Made by a program: the position numbers and the translations under genes
Notes under the pieces: model-generated
Told to the model about the DNA's origin: nothing
The model's input: only the letters and a program-made list of their open reading frames with translations
The model's database searches: none
Part shown: one piece after another, positions 1 through 9,101 of the stretch
Layout: each line of letters begins with the position of its first letter
How positions within the stretch are numbered: position 1 is the first letter of the stretch
Source: Burkholderiaceae bacterium
Lineage (GTDB): Bacteria; Pseudomonadota; Gammaproteobacteria; Burkholderiales; Burkholderiaceae
Assembly: GCA_947462685.1 (NCBI GenBank)
Contig: CANHPL010000013.1
Location: 1-53,059 of the forward strand
Length of the DNA stretch: 53,059 bases
Direction: 5' to 3'

Positions 1-92
1 TCGATAGTACCAAACAAAGTAACACTAGATTGAGCTTGTGCTGCGCCTGCAAATGCGCCTAAAGCGGCGAGTGCGAATAGCGATTTTTTCAT
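1..92 (-). CDS. Outer-membrane porin, N-terminus only (cut by window edge)
   Basis: Reading leftwards from the ATG at 92, 30 codons are visible before the window ends. They give a classic signal peptide (two Lys, a hydrophobic Ala/Leu/Gly core, cleavage expected after AQA at residue 20), followed by QSSVTLFGTI, the start of the first beta strand of Burkholderiales trimeric general porins (Porin_4/OmpC-like family). A GGAG ribosome site lies 8-9 bases upstream. These porins form passive diffusion channels for small hydrophilic solutes. Only the first tenth or so of the protein is visible, so substrate selectivity cannot be judged. The family call is good; the exact porin is unknown. Confidence 0.85.
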   Translation of the reverse strand, partial: MKKSLFALAALGAFAGAAQAQSSVTLFGTI

Positions 93-121
93 TCGTAAAT
101 CTCCATATAAAAAAAGAAAAC

Positions 122-150
122 TATTTAAAAAACTACTTCCCTGACATCAA
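122..150 (-). promoter_or_regulatory. Porin promoter (sigma-70-like)
   Basis: On the minus strand the -35 box is TTGATG (145-150) and the -10 box is TAAATA (122-127), with a 17-base spacer. Transcription would start near 115, giving a leader of about 23 bases before the porin ATG. The rest of 93-350 holds no gene. It has a weak hairpin with CAAC/GTTG arms (about 253-272) and a CACCT/AGGTG mini-hairpin near 281-293, either of which could end the tatC transcript, but neither is convincing. Confidence 0.6.
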
Positions 151-350
151 GGAATATCCTTATCATCCACTAAACTTGTTCTTATTTCATTAAACTTTAG
201 TCAGAAGTGTTGTTTTTTGAGGATTTTCAGCAAACTTAGTGGTTTACGTTGCTAAAAGACAACGATTTTTGTTGCTTTTACACCTCTCAGGTGGCCCAAC
301 ATGTCTTTAGCCAGGAACTTCTACGCTTATATAGAATAAGCCTCTTGGGT

Positions 351-1130
351 TTAAACAGCCTCTTTTGACAAGTCTTCTTCGTCTTCTTTTGGCTTCGGTT
401 GGTAGAACCTTGCAATCAGAAGCCCTAATTCAAACAAAATACATAACGGAATCGCCAATAATAGCTGTGACATAACGTCCGGAGGGGTTGCTACAGCAGC
501 CACAACAAATGCCCCAACGATGACATAGGGGCGCATTTCTTTTAATTTAGCTAACGTGACGATACCCATTCTTACTAAGACGACTACAACGACGGGTACT
601 TCAAAGGTAAACCCAAACGCCAAAAAGGTCGTCATTGCAAAACTCAGGTATTTATCAATATCCGTACTCATGTCGGCGCCTAATGGGGCGTTATATTGCA
701 CCATGAACCCAAAAACGGTCGGAAATACCAAGAAATATGCAAATGCCATACCGATTAAGAACAAGGTGTAGGTACTTATCACAATTGGTAAGGCAAGATT
801 TTTTTCATGCTGGTAAAGGCCTGGAGCTACAAAAGCCCAAATTTGATAAATGACGATCGGCAAGGCCAAAACAAAAGCCGCCATAAATGTCACCTTGATC
901 GGCACAAAAAATGATCCCGTAACATCTGTCACGATCATGTGAGCGCCCTCAGGTAATGCTTTCAACATGGGGTCTGCTAGCAAATGAAAGATATCTGGCG
1001 CCCAATACACCATGCTTAAAAAAACAACTAAGACGGCCAAAGAGGCTTTAATGATACGGTCTCTTAACTCAACGAGATGACTAAAAAAGGTCTCTTCTTG
1101 TGGGTTAACATCCTGTGGTGTCTCACTCAT
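351..1130 (-). CDS. tatC: Sec-independent protein translocase TatC
   Basis: 259 residues, full length for TatC. It is the polytopic inner-membrane receptor of the twin-arginine pathway, binding RR signal peptides of folded proteins together with TatB. The N-terminal motif FFSHLVELRDR (about residues 15-25) is the conserved cytoplasmic signature, and FEVPVVVVVLVRMG (about 174-187) contains the conserved Glu-Pro. Six hydrophobic segments can be picked out, ending in an acidic/lysine cytoplasmic tail. It is the last gene of the minus-strand tatA-tatB-tatC run, 9 bases after tatB, and probably the end of a transcript that begins at hisB. Confidence 0.97.
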   Translation of the reverse strand: MSETPQDVNPQEETFFSHLVELRDRIIKASLAVLVVFLSMVYWAPDIFHLLADPMLKALPEGAHMIVTDVTGSFFVPIKVTFMAAFVLALPIVIYQIWAFVAPGLYQHEKNLALPIVISTYTLFLIGMAFAYFLVFPTVFGFMVQYNAPLGADMSTDIDKYLSFAMTTFLAFGFTFEVPVVVVVLVRMGIVTLAKLKEMRPYVIVGAFVVAAVATPPDVMSQLLLAIPLCILFELGLLIARFYQPKPKEDEEDLSKEAV

Positions 1131-1139
1131 TTTGCTGGA

Positions 1140-1688
1140 TTACCCAAAAAAAGATTTTACAGAAGTGTTATTGCTGGCTATACGCCGAAACCGCTTGACT
1201 CTAGCAGCACCGGACTGAACCCGGACTTTAATGCCGCTCGAATGCTTAAACCACATCGGGACAGCACCTTTTTTGTTACGCCAAGATTTGCGCCCTTGGC
1301 GTTGACCAGCCGCAAAGCTATCAATTTTGGGGGTATAAATTCGATTATCGTTTCCTGACCAAGTACTATCTGTATTAGTATTAATGGATGAAGAGATCTC
1401 ATTCATGTTGGAGTTTACTTCTGCTACTTGTGATGAAATTACTTGATCCAGTTCTTTAAAGTCATTTTTTGCGCTATTAAAGGCTGCAGTAGCAGCTTCC
1501 TTCATTTTTTTGAGCTCTTCTTGATCCATTTGCCGGCTAACTTCTTGTTTAACTTCCGACATATATCGCTGTGCTCGACCAAAAAGATTACCCGCAGTCC
1601 TGGCCACACGAGGCAAGCGGTCTGGTCCTAATACGACCAACGCCACTACCGAGATTAAGACAATCTTTGAAAGTCCAATATCAAACAT
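1140..1688 (-). CDS. tatB: Sec-independent protein translocase TatB
   Basis: 182 residues. One N-terminal membrane helix with the motif LGPDRLPRVAR (about 20-30) is followed by an amphipathic helix and a long charged coil, as in TatB, which forms the substrate-receptor complex with TatC. The C-terminus is Lys/Arg-rich and carries SWRNKKGAVPMWFKHSSG and VQSGAARVKRFR, a tail I recognise from Burkholderiales TatB proteins and absent from E. coli TatB. This supports the taxonomic placement. The stretch between the coil and this tail (about 85-125) is rich in Ser, Asn and Thr and looks disordered. Confidence 0.95.
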   Translation of the reverse strand: MFDIGLSKIVLISVVALVVLGPDRLPRVARTAGNLFGRAQRYMSEVKQEVSRQMDQEELKKMKEAATAAFNSAKNDFKELDQVISSQVAEVNSNMNEISSSINTNTDSTWSGNDNRIYTPKIDSFAAGQRQGRKSWRNKKGAVPMWFKHSSGIKVRVQSGAARVKRFRRIASNNTSVKSFFG

Positions 1689-1730
1689 ATCAGACTTCTT
1701 GAAAGATGCTTGGATACCACTTAGCCAACA

Positions 1731-1988
1731 TTAACGCACTTCTTTAGAGCTAACATCGACAGTATTGGGGTCTTTAGCTGTTTGAGTTTGTGTTGATTGT
1801 GCAACATGAACTTGTTGTGTTGCATCTTGAGCTTCAGCTTTCGCAGCGTCGCCATCTTTCACACCATCTTTAAAGCCTTTTACCGCAGCACCCATATCGG
1901 AACCAATGTTTCTTAATTTCTTAGTTCCAAAAATTAATAGCACGACAGCTAATACGATTAGCCAATGCACTGGACTCATTCCACCCAT
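1731..1988 (-). CDS. tatA: Sec-independent protein translocase TatA
   Basis: 85 residues: a short periplasmic start (MGGMSPVHW), one membrane helix, the hinge [14 protein letters not shown] and an amphipathic helix (about 22-45), then a Gln/Thr-rich tail. TatA oligomerises to form the translocation pore of the twin-arginine system. It is the first of the three tat genes, 29 bases downstream of the HIT gene. The hinge FGxKK and the short length distinguish it from TatB. Confidence 0.96.
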   Translation of the reverse strand: MGGMSPVHWLIVLAVVLLIFGTKKLRNIGSDMGAAVKGFKDGVKDGDAAKAEAQDATQQVHVAQSTQTQTAKDPNTVDVSSKEVR

Positions 1989-2017
1989 AACAACTCCCTA
2001 TATTAAGATAAGTTTAA

Positions 2018-2398
2018 TTAACCTAGTAATTCTTGTTTCCAAGGCCGTGGCCCTGCCAACACATGTATGTGCAAATGGTATACCTCTTGACCACCATCTG
2101 CGCCATTATTCACTATAACTTTAAAACCCCCTGATTGACCGGGGCGCGCACCCGCATCTAATGCTATTTTTGGTATCAACAGCATCATTTTACCTAGTAT
2201 TTGTTGATTTTCCATAGTGGCATCTGCAAGCTTTGAAATATGGGTTTTAGGAATGATCAAAAAATGGATGGGCGCGCTGGGATTTATATCATAAAAAGCC
2301 AAGACATCTTCGTCTTCATACACCTTTTTACTCGGTATCTTACCTTCAATAATTTTGCAAAATAGGCAATCCGGATCGAGCTTCACTAAATTCTCCAT
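2018..2398 (-). CDS. HIT family nucleotide-binding/hydrolase protein (HinT-like)
   Basis: 126 residues. The histidine triad is YHLHIHVLAGPRPW near the C-terminus (about 106-119), and CLFCKIIEGKIPSKKVYEDEDV (about 11-32) is the usual N-terminal signature, with two Cys. HinT-type proteins hydrolyse purine nucleoside phosphoramidates. In Burkholderiales this gene regularly lies between hisE and tatA, as here, 12 bases after hisE. No clear Shine-Dalgarno precedes the ATG at 2398, so translation may be coupled to hisE. The cellular role is not settled by the sequence. Confidence 0.93.
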   Translation of the reverse strand: MENLVKLDPDCLFCKIIEGKIPSKKVYEDEDVLAFYDINPSAPIHFLIIPKTHISKLADATMENQQILGKMMLLIPKIALDAGARPGQSGGFKVIVNNGADGGQEVYHLHIHVLAGPRPWKQELLG

Positions 2399-2410
2399 GA
2401 TGATTTGGTT

Positions 2411-2794
2411 TTACTTTGGACGCGCCGCTTTTTCAGCGATGCCACTGACACCCTCACGTCGCTGAAGTTCTTTTAAGACATCCTCCGGGCCCAAATTGAA
2501 TTGTGCCAAAAGAATAAGGCAATGAAACCATAAGTCAGAAACTTCATTGACTAAGGACTGAGGGCGATCTGAAAATCCCTGGCTTATCGCATGACGGGCA
2601 TCTTTTGCTGCCATGATTGTCTCCGAAGCTTCTTCCCCAATCTTTTTTAAAATGGCGTCATCCCCTTTTGTAAGCAGGGACACCACATAGGATGACTCGA
2701 GCTGATCGCCTGCATCGACTAGTTTTTTTCGTGCTGCGATCACATCAGCAACCTGTTTGAGTACTTCACTTAAATTATCTTGGGGATTATTCAC
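2411..2794 (-). CDS. hisE: Phosphoribosyl-ATP pyrophosphohydrolase HisE
   Basis: 127 residues from a GTG start. HisE performs the second step of histidine synthesis, PR-ATP to PR-AMP, in the cytoplasm. Conserved stretches are [23 protein letters not shown] (metal-binding acidic MazG-like helix) and [19 protein letters not shown]. An open frame extends upstream to 2932, but its extra 46 residues lie inside hisI and do not resemble HisE. GTG at 2792-2794 has GGGAG about 7 bases upstream and overlaps the hisI stop by 8 bases, so this is the chosen start. Confidence 0.93.
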   Translation of the reverse strand: MNNPQDNLSEVLKQVADVIAARKKLVDAGDQLESSYVVSLLTKGDDAILKKIGEEASETIMAAKDARHAISQGFSDRPQSLVNEVSDLWFHCLILLAQFNLGPEDVLKELQRREGVSGIAEKAARPK

Positions 2795-3179
2795 TTTTTT
2801 CTCCCAAAGGATTTTGCCAGTGCCAATGATTATTTTCTTTAACAAGCGGTTGGAAAAAACAGTTAGGTGCGCCAGTATGGCATGCGATGCCGCCAACCTG
2901 CTCGACCAATAATAGGATGGTGTCGCCATCACAATCTAAGAGGATTTGTTGAACATTCTGGAAATGTCCAGACTCTTCACCTTTATGCCAGCGACGCCCT
3001 CTTGACCTTGACCAATAGACCGCCTGACCTAGTTCGATGGTTTCTTGTAATGATGATGCGTTCATCCATGCCATCATCAGTACTGCTTTACTAGTGGAAT
3101 CTTGAGCAATAACTGGAATAAGGCCCTGCTCATTGAACTTTACTTGTTCTACCCAATTTTTATCATTTAATGACTTCAT
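2787..3179 (-). CDS. hisI: Phosphoribosyl-AMP cyclohydrolase HisI
   Basis: 130 residues, monofunctional (not fused to HisE). It opens the adenine ring of PR-AMP, step three of histidine synthesis, as a zinc/magnesium enzyme. Visible signatures are [38 protein letters not shown] broken across residues 35-73, then the metal-binding DCDGDT (about 82-87) and the zinc Cys pair in [14 protein letters not shown] (about 97-110). It lies 32 bases after hisF and overlaps hisE by 8 bases, consistent with translational coupling. Confidence 0.96.
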   Translation of the reverse strand: MKSLNDKNWVEQVKFNEQGLIPVIAQDSTSKAVLMMAWMNASSLQETIELGQAVYWSRSRGRRWHKGEESGHFQNVQQILLDCDGDTILLLVEQVGGIACHTGAPNCFFQPLVKENNHWHWQNPLGEKSE

Positions 3180-3211
3180 GCAAACATTCTATTGCATGCG
3201 CTAAAGAAACT

Positions 3212-3967
3212 CTAGCGTACGGTGATTCCTTGTTGGGCTAAAAAGCGTTTTGCTTCATGCACCGTATACTCACCGTAATGGAAAATACTTGCTGCTAAAA
3301 CAGCATCGGCATGTCCTTTGAGAATACCGTCAGCCAAATCTTGCAGATTACCAACTCCGCCCGATGCAATGACGGGAATCGATACAGTATCGCTGACCAA
3401 CCTAACAAGCTCTAAATCAAACCCATTTTTCGTGCCGTCTCGGTCCATACTGGTGAGCAGGATTTCACCGGCGCCGCGATCACAGACTTCTTTTGCCCAG
3501 GCAATCGCATCGATTCCCGTGTTATTTCGTCCGCCATGGGTAAATACCTCCCACCGCTTTGGCCCTGTTTGTTTTGCATCAATTGCCACTACAATGCATT
3601 GTGAACCGTACTTGGCACTTGCTTCTGAAACTAAATCTGGTCTTGCTACCGCCGAAGAATTCATGCTCACTTTATCCGCTCCGGCATTTAAAAGTCTTCT
3701 CACATCTGCTACTTCGCGAACGCCACCACCCACGGTTAAAGGAATAAATACTTGAGATGCAACTTCCTCAATGATGTGGAGGATTAAGTCACGGCCATCT
3801 GAAGTGGCTGTTATATCTAAAAAAGTGATTTCATCAGCGCCTTGATCGTCATAGCGTTTGGCAATTTCCACTGGATCACCTGCATCTTTGAGTTCGAGGA
3901 AGTTAATTCCTTTGACAACTCTCCCTGCAGTTACATCGAGGCAAGGAATAATACGTTTAGCAAGCAT
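3212..3967 (-). CDS. hisF: Imidazole glycerol phosphate synthase, cyclase subunit HisF
   Basis: 251 residues, a half-barrel-duplicated TIM barrel. With HisH it makes imidazole glycerol phosphate and AICAR from PRFAR and glutamine. The start [20 protein letters not shown] contains the catalytic Asp11; the second catalytic Asp lies in VVAIDAKQ (about residue 130). Phosphate-binding glycines are in LTVGGGVR and IASGGVGN. It sits 6 bases downstream of hisA and 32 upstream of hisI. Start and length match the family. Confidence 0.98.
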   Translation of the reverse strand: MLAKRIIPCLDVTAGRVVKGINFLELKDAGDPVEIAKRYDDQGADEITFLDITATSDGRDLILHIIEEVASQVFIPLTVGGGVREVADVRRLLNAGADKVSMNSSAVARPDLVSEASAKYGSQCIVVAIDAKQTGPKRWEVFTHGGRNNTGIDAIAWAKEVCDRGAGEILLTSMDRDGTKNGFDLELVRLVSDTVSIPVIASGGVGNLQDLADGILKGHADAVLAASIFHYGEYTVHEAKRFLAQQGITVR

Positions 3968-3973
3968 TGGATT

Positions 3974-4723
3974 TTAATATTCTGGCGGATTTTTTTCATC
4001 CGCATATTTTTGCGCTTCGGTTAGATTGATATTACCGTTATAAATGGCGCGGCCTGCAATGACACCAATCACACCCTCTTCCTCAATTTCACATAAAGCA
4101 TCAATATCTTGCATGTTGGTCAACCCACCGCTTGCAATAATTGGAATCGATACGGCTTGAGCGAGTCTTAAAGTAGCCTCAATATTAATTCCTTGCAACA
4201 TACCATCCCGTCCAATGTCGGTATATACAATTGCTTCTACACCATAATCTTCATATTTTTTTGCAAGATCGATCACTTCGTGGCCGGTTAATTTACTCCA
4301 GCCATCTGTTGCAACCTTGCCATCTCTGGCATCTAAACCCACCATAATGTGGCCACCAAAAGCGATGCAAGCTTCTTGCAAAAACCCTGGGTTTTTGACT
4401 GCAGCTGTTCCAATAATGATAGTTTCTAAACCATCATCTAGTAATCGTTCGATAGTTTCAAGGTCACGGATACCGCCACCTAGTTGTACTGGAATCTCGT
4501 CACCCACTTCTTTCAGAATCGATAAAATGGCAGACTCGTTTTTTGGTCTTCCGGCAAACGCCCCATTTAAATCGACTAAATGTAATCTCCTCGCCCCTTG
4601 ATTAACCCAATGTCTAGCCATCGCAGCAGGATCTTCAGAAAACACGGTTGCTTTATTCATGTCACCTTGCTCTAAGCGAACACAGTGACCATCTTTTAAG
4701 TCAATTGCAGGTATTAACAACAT
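3974..4723 (-). CDS. hisA: ProFAR isomerase HisA
   Basis: 249 residues. It catalyses the Amadori rearrangement of ProFAR to PRFAR. The TIM barrel starts [20 protein letters not shown] with the catalytic Asp8, has LGGGIRD (about 79-85), and the second acid [12 protein letters not shown] (about 166-177). It directly abuts hisH (stop at 4724, start at 4723), so the two are probably translationally coupled. Homologous in fold to HisF next door. Confidence 0.98.
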   Translation of the reverse strand: MLLIPAIDLKDGHCVRLEQGDMNKATVFSEDPAAMARHWVNQGARRLHLVDLNGAFAGRPKNESAILSILKEVGDEIPVQLGGGIRDLETIERLLDDGLETIIIGTAAVKNPGFLQEACIAFGGHIMVGLDARDGKVATDGWSKLTGHEVIDLAKKYEDYGVEAIVYTDIGRDGMLQGINIEATLRLAQAVSIPIIASGGLTNMQDIDALCEIEEEGVIGVIAGRAIYNGNINLTEAQKYADEKNPPEY

Positions 4724-5374
4724 TTAAGGATTCCAACGTGTAAAGTTTTGATAAATTCGTAGTCCATCTTTTGCACTTTTTTCAGGATGAAATTGTGTCG
4801 CAAAGATATTTTCTTTCGCAATCGCACTGGTAAACAAACCGCCATAATTGGTCGTTCCAAATTCATGATTTTTATTCTCAGGTACTACATAATAACTGTG
4901 TACAAAATAAAAGCGTGCATGATTTGGCACTCCCTCCCAAAGAGGGTGCATTTGTTGCTGAAAAACCTCATTCCAACCCATGTGAGGAACTTTGAGATGA
5001 GTTCCATCCGCTTGCAAGAGATTGGGTTTAAATCGAATCACTTTGCCTGGAAAAACCCCAAGACAGGGCGTTGTTTGGCTGGCAGTGTGGGACTCATCGC
5101 TTTGTTCAAACAGCATTTGCTCACCAACACAAACTCCAAGTAATGGCTTATTTCGCATGGCATCTAACAAGGCCTCATATAGGCCTGAGTTTTTTAAATT
5201 CTGCATACAGTCAGGCATAGCGCCTTGCCCAGGCAAAATAATTCGATCAGCTTGTTGGATCTGTTCGGGTTGATGTGCGATGACGACCTCACACTCAGGA
5301 GCAACTTGTTTAACAGCTTGCGCAACTGAGCGAATATTGCCCATCCCATAATCAACGATCGCGATATTAGACAA
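4724..5374 (-). CDS. hisH: Imidazole glycerol phosphate synthase, glutaminase subunit HisH
   Basis: 216 residues, class I glutamine amidotransferase that feeds ammonia into HisF. The triad is visible: nucleophile Cys in [13 protein letters not shown] (about 79-91), and His/Glu in ATQFHPEKS (about 193-201). The N-terminus [14 protein letters not shown] and [10 protein letters not shown] are family hallmarks. It lies between hisB (25 bases upstream) and hisA, on the minus strand. Confidence 0.97.
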   Translation of the reverse strand: MSNIAIVDYGMGNIRSVAQAVKQVAPECEVVIAHQPEQIQQADRIILPGQGAMPDCMQNLKNSGLYEALLDAMRNKPLLGVCVGEQMLFEQSDESHTASQTTPCLGVFPGKVIRFKPNLLQADGTHLKVPHMGWNEVFQQQMHPLWEGVPNHARFYFVHSYYVVPENKNHEFGTTNYGGLFTSAIAKENIFATQFHPEKSAKDGLRIYQNFTRWNP

Positions 5375-5399
5375 AACTCATACCTTATGAATGGTCTAT

Positions 5400-5987
5400 T
5401 TAGAGACTTCCCTTAGTGGACGGAATACTTCCTAAAGCACGTTCATCGATGGTCACAGCCATACGTAGGGCTCTGCCAAATGCTTTAAATATGGTTTCAA
5501 TTTGATGGTGAGCATTTACTCCACGAATATTATCGATGTGTAGGGTAACGCCTGCATTATTTACAAAGCCTCTGAAAAACTCAATGCTTAAGTCCACATC
5601 AAACGTACCGACCCGGGCCCTCGTAAAAGGTACATGAAACTCTAGTTCTGGTCTACCCGAGAAATCAATCACAACTCTCGATAAGGTTTCATCTAAAGGC
5701 ACATAAGAATGTCCATAACGGGTCAATCCAGCTTTATCCCCCACGGCTTTTGCAATTGCCTGTCCAAGCGTGATACCAATATCTTCTACTGTATGGTGAT
5801 CATCAATATGGGTATCACCTTTGGCAGTGACGAATAAATCGATCATGCCATGACGAGCAATTTGATCGAGCATGTGGTCGAGGAATGGCACGCCCGTATT
5901 TAATTCCGCGTGGCCTGTGCCATCCAAGTTGATTTTCAATTGGATTTGGGTTTCCGAGGTGTTACGATTAACTTCTACTTGTCTCAT
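5400..5987 (-). CDS. hisB: Imidazoleglycerol-phosphate dehydratase HisB
   Basis: 195 residues, monofunctional (no HAD phosphatase fusion as in E. coli, so histidinol-phosphate phosphatase must be encoded elsewhere). Manganese-binding signatures are [14 protein letters not shown] (about 35-48), [15 protein letters not shown] (about 58-72), and the second HHQIE (about 160-164). It is the first minus-strand his gene after the inverted hisC, so the hisBHAFIE-HIT-tat run must use its own promoter. No Shine-Dalgarno precedes the ATG; see the -10 element just upstream. Confidence 0.97.
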   Translation of the reverse strand: MRQVEVNRNTSETQIQLKINLDGTGHAELNTGVPFLDHMLDQIARHGMIDLFVTAKGDTHIDDHHTVEDIGITLGQAIAKAVGDKAGLTRYGHSYVPLDETLSRVVIDFSGRPELEFHVPFTRARVGTFDVDLSIEFFRGFVNNAGVTLHIDNIRGVNAHHQIETIFKAFGRALRMAVTIDERALGSIPSTKGSL

Positions 5988-5993
5988 TCCGTC

Positions 5994-6002
5994 ATAATAT
6001 CA
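5994..6002 (-). promoter_or_regulatory. Extended -10 promoter of hisB, likely leaderless
   Basis: On the minus strand the bases TGATATTAT form an extended -10 (TGnTATTAT). Its last base is seven positions before the A of the hisB ATG, so the predicted start of transcription is the start codon itself. There is no recognisable -35 hexamer 16-18 bases upstream and no Shine-Dalgarno. This is the only credible promoter seen in the 52-base hisB/hisC divergent spacer; none was found for hisC. Confidence 0.4.
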
Positions 6003-6039
6003 TTCGTTGATCAATTTTCGTTAATTAGAAAGTCTTTTT

Positions 6040-7101
6040 ATGTCGCGTTTTTGGAGCAAAACCGTCCAGCAGCTTACCCCTTACACACCTGGCGAGCAAT
6101 TACAAATTGCTGATTTAATTAAATTAAATACCAATGAAAATCCCTACGGACCTTCTCCAAAAGCAATTGCAGCAATGCAAAATATCTGCAATGACACTTT
6201 ACGCCTTTATCCACCTCCAGACTCTGGTGCTTTAAAAGAGACTATCGCCAAAATTTATGGTTTAAAGCATGATCAAGTTTTTGTTGGCAATGGCTCTGAT
6301 GAGGTTTTAGCTCATATCTTTTTGGGACTATTCAAACAGGAGGCCCCCTTATTGTTTCCGGACATTAGCTATAGCTTTTATCCGGTCTATGCTGACTTAT
6401 ATGAAATCAACACGATTCGTGTGCCTCTGAATGAGCAATTGCAAATTCAAATTGATGACTATATTTCTTGCCCGATTAATGGTGGCATTATTTTCCCCAA
6501 TCCAAATGCGCCGACCGGGCAAGGCATTCCTCTTGGAGAGATTGAGCGTTTACTCAAATCTAATCGTAATAGCGTGGTTGTAATTGACGAGGCTTATGTT
6601 GACTTTGGGGCCCAGTCATCTGTTTCACTCATCCATCAATATGATAATTTGCTAGTAACACATAGCTTATCTAAATCACGTTCCCTAGCTGGGTTGCGCG
6701 TGGGATACGCATTGGGACATCCTCAATTAATTGAAGGTCTTGAGCGTGTGAAGAATAGTTTTAACTCTTACCCTCTAGATCGTCTTGCTCAAGCAGGCGC
6801 CCAAGCAGCAATTTCTGATCAAGTTCATTTAAAAAATACGAGTCAAAAAGTCATTGATAGTAGAAACAAACTCATTTCTGAATTAGAGGCTTTAGGTTTT
6901 AAGACCTTGCCATCTCTAGCTAATTTTGTATTTACCTCCCACCCCAAATTAACAGGCCAAGAGATTTACCAAGGCTTGCGAGAGCAAAAAATACTCGTAC
7001 GTCATTTCAATGCGCCACGGATTGATCAATATGTGCGAGTCACGATTGGTACGGAGCGTGAATGTGCGGACTTGCTTCGTGCGTTAAAACAGCTTATGTA
7101 A
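6040..7101 (+). CDS. hisC: Histidinol-phosphate aminotransferase HisC
   Basis: 353 residues, fold type I PLP enzyme converting imidazole acetol phosphate to histidinol phosphate. Substrate and cofactor motifs are [10 protein letters not shown] (31-40), NPNAPTG (154-160), DEAYVDF (183-189), PLP lysine K212 in [13 protein letters not shown], and R220. It is intact and of normal length but lies on the plus strand, divergent from hisB and convergent with hisD, whereas in related genomes it is usually co-directional between them. It shares its terminator region with hisD. Confidence 0.96.
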   Translation: MSRFWSKTVQQLTPYTPGEQLQIADLIKLNTNENPYGPSPKAIAAMQNICNDTLRLYPPPDSGALKETIAKIYGLKHDQVFVGNGSDEVLAHIFLGLFKQEAPLLFPDISYSFYPVYADLYEINTIRVPLNEQLQIQIDDYISCPINGGIIFPNPNAPTGQGIPLGEIERLLKSNRNSVVVIDEAYVDFGAQSSVSLIHQYDNLLVTHSLSKSRSLAGLRVGYALGHPQLIEGLERVKNSFNSYPLDRLAQAGAQAAISDQVHLKNTSQKVIDSRNKLISELEALGFKTLPSLANFVFTSHPKLTGQEIYQGLREQKILVRHFNAPRIDQYVRVTIGTERECADLLRALKQLM

Positions 7102-7120
7102 GCTTTAGTTTATTTTTTTA
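7091..7120 (+). terminator. hisC terminator, shared with hisD end
   Basis: A short hairpin with arms AGCTT (7091-7095) and AAGCT (7100-7104) contains the hisC stop codon and is followed by a T-rich run ending in seven T. The stem is weak, so efficiency is uncertain. On the minus strand the same hairpin is followed by GTTTT and could also serve hisD, whose stop is at 7110. Confidence 0.5.
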
Positions 7121-8417
7121 GGCGCATTTGCGCTGCCATCGCGTGTGCTTGTAAACCTTCACCTAATGCTAAGGTATTAGCAATTTTCCCTAAGGTATTG
7201 GCACCCTCTTCGCTGACCTCAATCAAACTCGATCGTTTAACAAAGTCATACACGCCAAGTGGCGAGGAAAATCTCGCTGTGCGTGATGTGGGGAGTACGT
7301 GATTGGGTCCTGCACAATAGTCACCCAAAGACTCACTCGTAAACTTCCCAAGAAAAATGGCGCCTGCATGGCGAATAAGGGGTAAGAACTCGCGTGGATT
7401 GATGGCAGATATTTCCATATGCTCAGGTGCGATGTAATTCGAGATCTCACATGCTTCTTGCATATCTTTGACTAAGACCATGATTCCTCGAGTTGATAAA
7501 GAAGTCTGGATGACTTCTTTGCGAGGCATTTGTGGTAGAAGTTTGTCAATACTTTTAGCAACCGCTTCAATGAAGTCTGCATCTGGGCATAGCAAAATCG
7601 ACTGGGCTAACTCATCATGTTCTGCTTGCGAAAATAGATCCATGGCTACCCAATCAGGATCTGTTGTGCCATCGCAAATGATTAGAATTTCTGAGGGGCC
7701 AGCAATCATATCAATGCCAACCGTTCCAAAAACACGTCTTTTTGCACAAGCAACATAAGCATTTCCGGGCCCAACAATCTTGTCTACCGCCGGTATTGTG
7801 ACTGTGCCATAAGCGAGCGCGCCAATCGCTTGTGCACCACCAATTGTAAAAGCACGGTCAACACCAGCCACGTATGCTGCAGCTAAAACCAAAGGATTGT
7901 GAAGTCCATCAGGTGTTGGGACCACCATGATCACTTCTTTGACTCCCGCTACTTTTGCGGGAATGGCATTCATTAGCACTGATGAAGGATAGGCGGCTTT
8001 TCCACCGGGAACATATAATCCAACCCGATCTAACGGGGTTACCTGTTGGCCAAGTTTGGTACCATCTTCTTCGGTATATTCCCAAGAATGACAACCAGAT
8101 TCAATCATTTGACGCTCGTGATACATTTTCACACGATGAGCGGCGGCTTCTAAGGCACTTTTTTGCTCTTGTGGCAACTGCTCAAAAGCAGTTCTCATTT
8201 GAGTTGACGTCAACTCTATATCTGCCATCGAAGAGGCGTTGAGTCGATCAAATTGTTTGGTCAAACGCAGAACAGCCTCATCACCGGTGTTCTGTACTTC
8301 ACGCAAAATATTCGTCACGGTTCGCTCAATCGAACTCGAGTCCTCTTCAGAAATATGAAGAAGATTTTTTAACTGTGCATCAAAATCTGCACTTTTGGTA
8401 CTGAGTCTTTGCATCAT
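7110..8417 (-). CDS. hisD: Histidinol dehydrogenase HisD
   Basis: 435 residues, zinc enzyme catalysing the last two oxidations from histidinol to histidine with NAD. Family motifs include [19 protein letters not shown] (about 132-150), [37 protein letters not shown], and the catalytic Glu-His pair in IAPEHMEI (about 329-336). It follows hisG by 5 bases. Its downstream neighbour is the oppositely oriented hisC, so the murA-hisG-hisD transcript ends here. Confidence 0.98.
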   Translation of the reverse strand: MMQRLSTKSADFDAQLKNLLHISEEDSSSIERTVTNILREVQNTGDEAVLRLTKQFDRLNASSMADIELTSTQMRTAFEQLPQEQKSALEAAAHRVKMYHERQMIESGCHSWEYTEEDGTKLGQQVTPLDRVGLYVPGGKAAYPSSVLMNAIPAKVAGVKEVIMVVPTPDGLHNPLVLAAAYVAGVDRAFTIGGAQAIGALAYGTVTIPAVDKIVGPGNAYVACAKRRVFGTVGIDMIAGPSEILIICDGTTDPDWVAMDLFSQAEHDELAQSILLCPDADFIEAVAKSIDKLLPQMPRKEVIQTSLSTRGIMVLVKDMQEACEISNYIAPEHMEISAINPREFLPLIRHAGAIFLGKFTSESLGDYCAGPNHVLPTSRTARFSSPLGVYDFVKRSSLIEVSEEGANTLGKIANTLALGEGLQAHAMAAQMRLKK

Positions 8418-8422
8418 GGTGT

Positions 8423-9061
8423 TTAATTTTCTGTAGCAAGTGCAAACGCATCCAAAAACACTTGCATCTCTGAACGATGTCTTTTATGTGCTGCTTGATT
8501 AACAATCAATTGAGCACTGATTTGCATAATGGTTTCTACTTCAACTAGCTGATTCGCTTTTAAGGTACTTCCTGTTGAAACCAAGTCAACAATGGCGTCC
8601 GCCAAACCAACCAGTGGCGCTAATTCCATAGAGCCATAAAGCTTTATCACATCGACATGAACGCCCTTATTCGCAAAATGCTCGCGAGCACATTGCACAT
8701 ATTTTGATGCAATTTTTAATCGTGCGCCTTGCTTAACTGCTGAGTTGTAATCAAAACCTTCTTTGGTCGCTACTGACATTCTGCACTTGGCGATTCCCAA
8801 ATCAATTGGCACATATAAACCCTCAGTGCCATTTTCAAGTAAAACATCTTTGCCAGCAACGCCGATATCCGCAGCTCCAAACTGCACATAGGTTGGCACA
8901 TCTGAAGCTCGCACAATAATGATTTGGAGGTTGGGGTGAGAGGTTTTAATGATTAATTTACGTGTTGACTCTGGATTTTCAGAGATAGAGATTCCTGCCC
9001 GCTCAAGCATCGGCATGGTTTCTTCAAAGATTCTTCCTTTTGATAGGGCGAGTGTCAACAT
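8423..9061 (-). CDS. hisG: ATP phosphoribosyltransferase catalytic subunit HisG (short form)
   Basis: 212 residues. It carries out the committed step of histidine synthesis (ATP + PRPP to PR-ATP). The length marks the short HisG_S type, which lacks the C-terminal regulatory domain and needs HisZ for activity and histidine feedback; no hisZ is in this window. Motifs are [11 protein letters not shown] (3-13), [14 protein letters not shown] and the PRPP-binding [17 protein letters not shown] (about 153-169). It lies 40 bases after murA. Confidence 0.97.
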   Translation of the reverse strand: MLTLALSKGRIFEETMPMLERAGISISENPESTRKLIIKTSHPNLQIIIVRASDVPTYVQFGAADIGVAGKDVLLENGTEGLYVPIDLGIAKCRMSVATKEGFDYNSAVKQGARLKIASKYVQCAREHFANKGVHVDVIKLYGSMELAPLVGLADAIVDLVSTGSTLKANQLVEVETIMQISAQLIVNQAAHKRHRSEMQVFLDAFALATEN

Positions 9062-9101
9062 AGCTTTATTATCCTACAGGCTTAGCAATCTGGGCAAAAG
9101 C

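Noticed and set aside
1077..1358. Plus-strand frame over tatB
   Set aside because: Antisense shadow of tatB; composition and position fit no independent gene.
2795..2932. Upstream extension of the hisE frame (46 residues starting MMATPSYYW)
   Set aside because: It lies within hisI, does not resemble HisE, and a GTG with a good ribosome site occurs at 2794.
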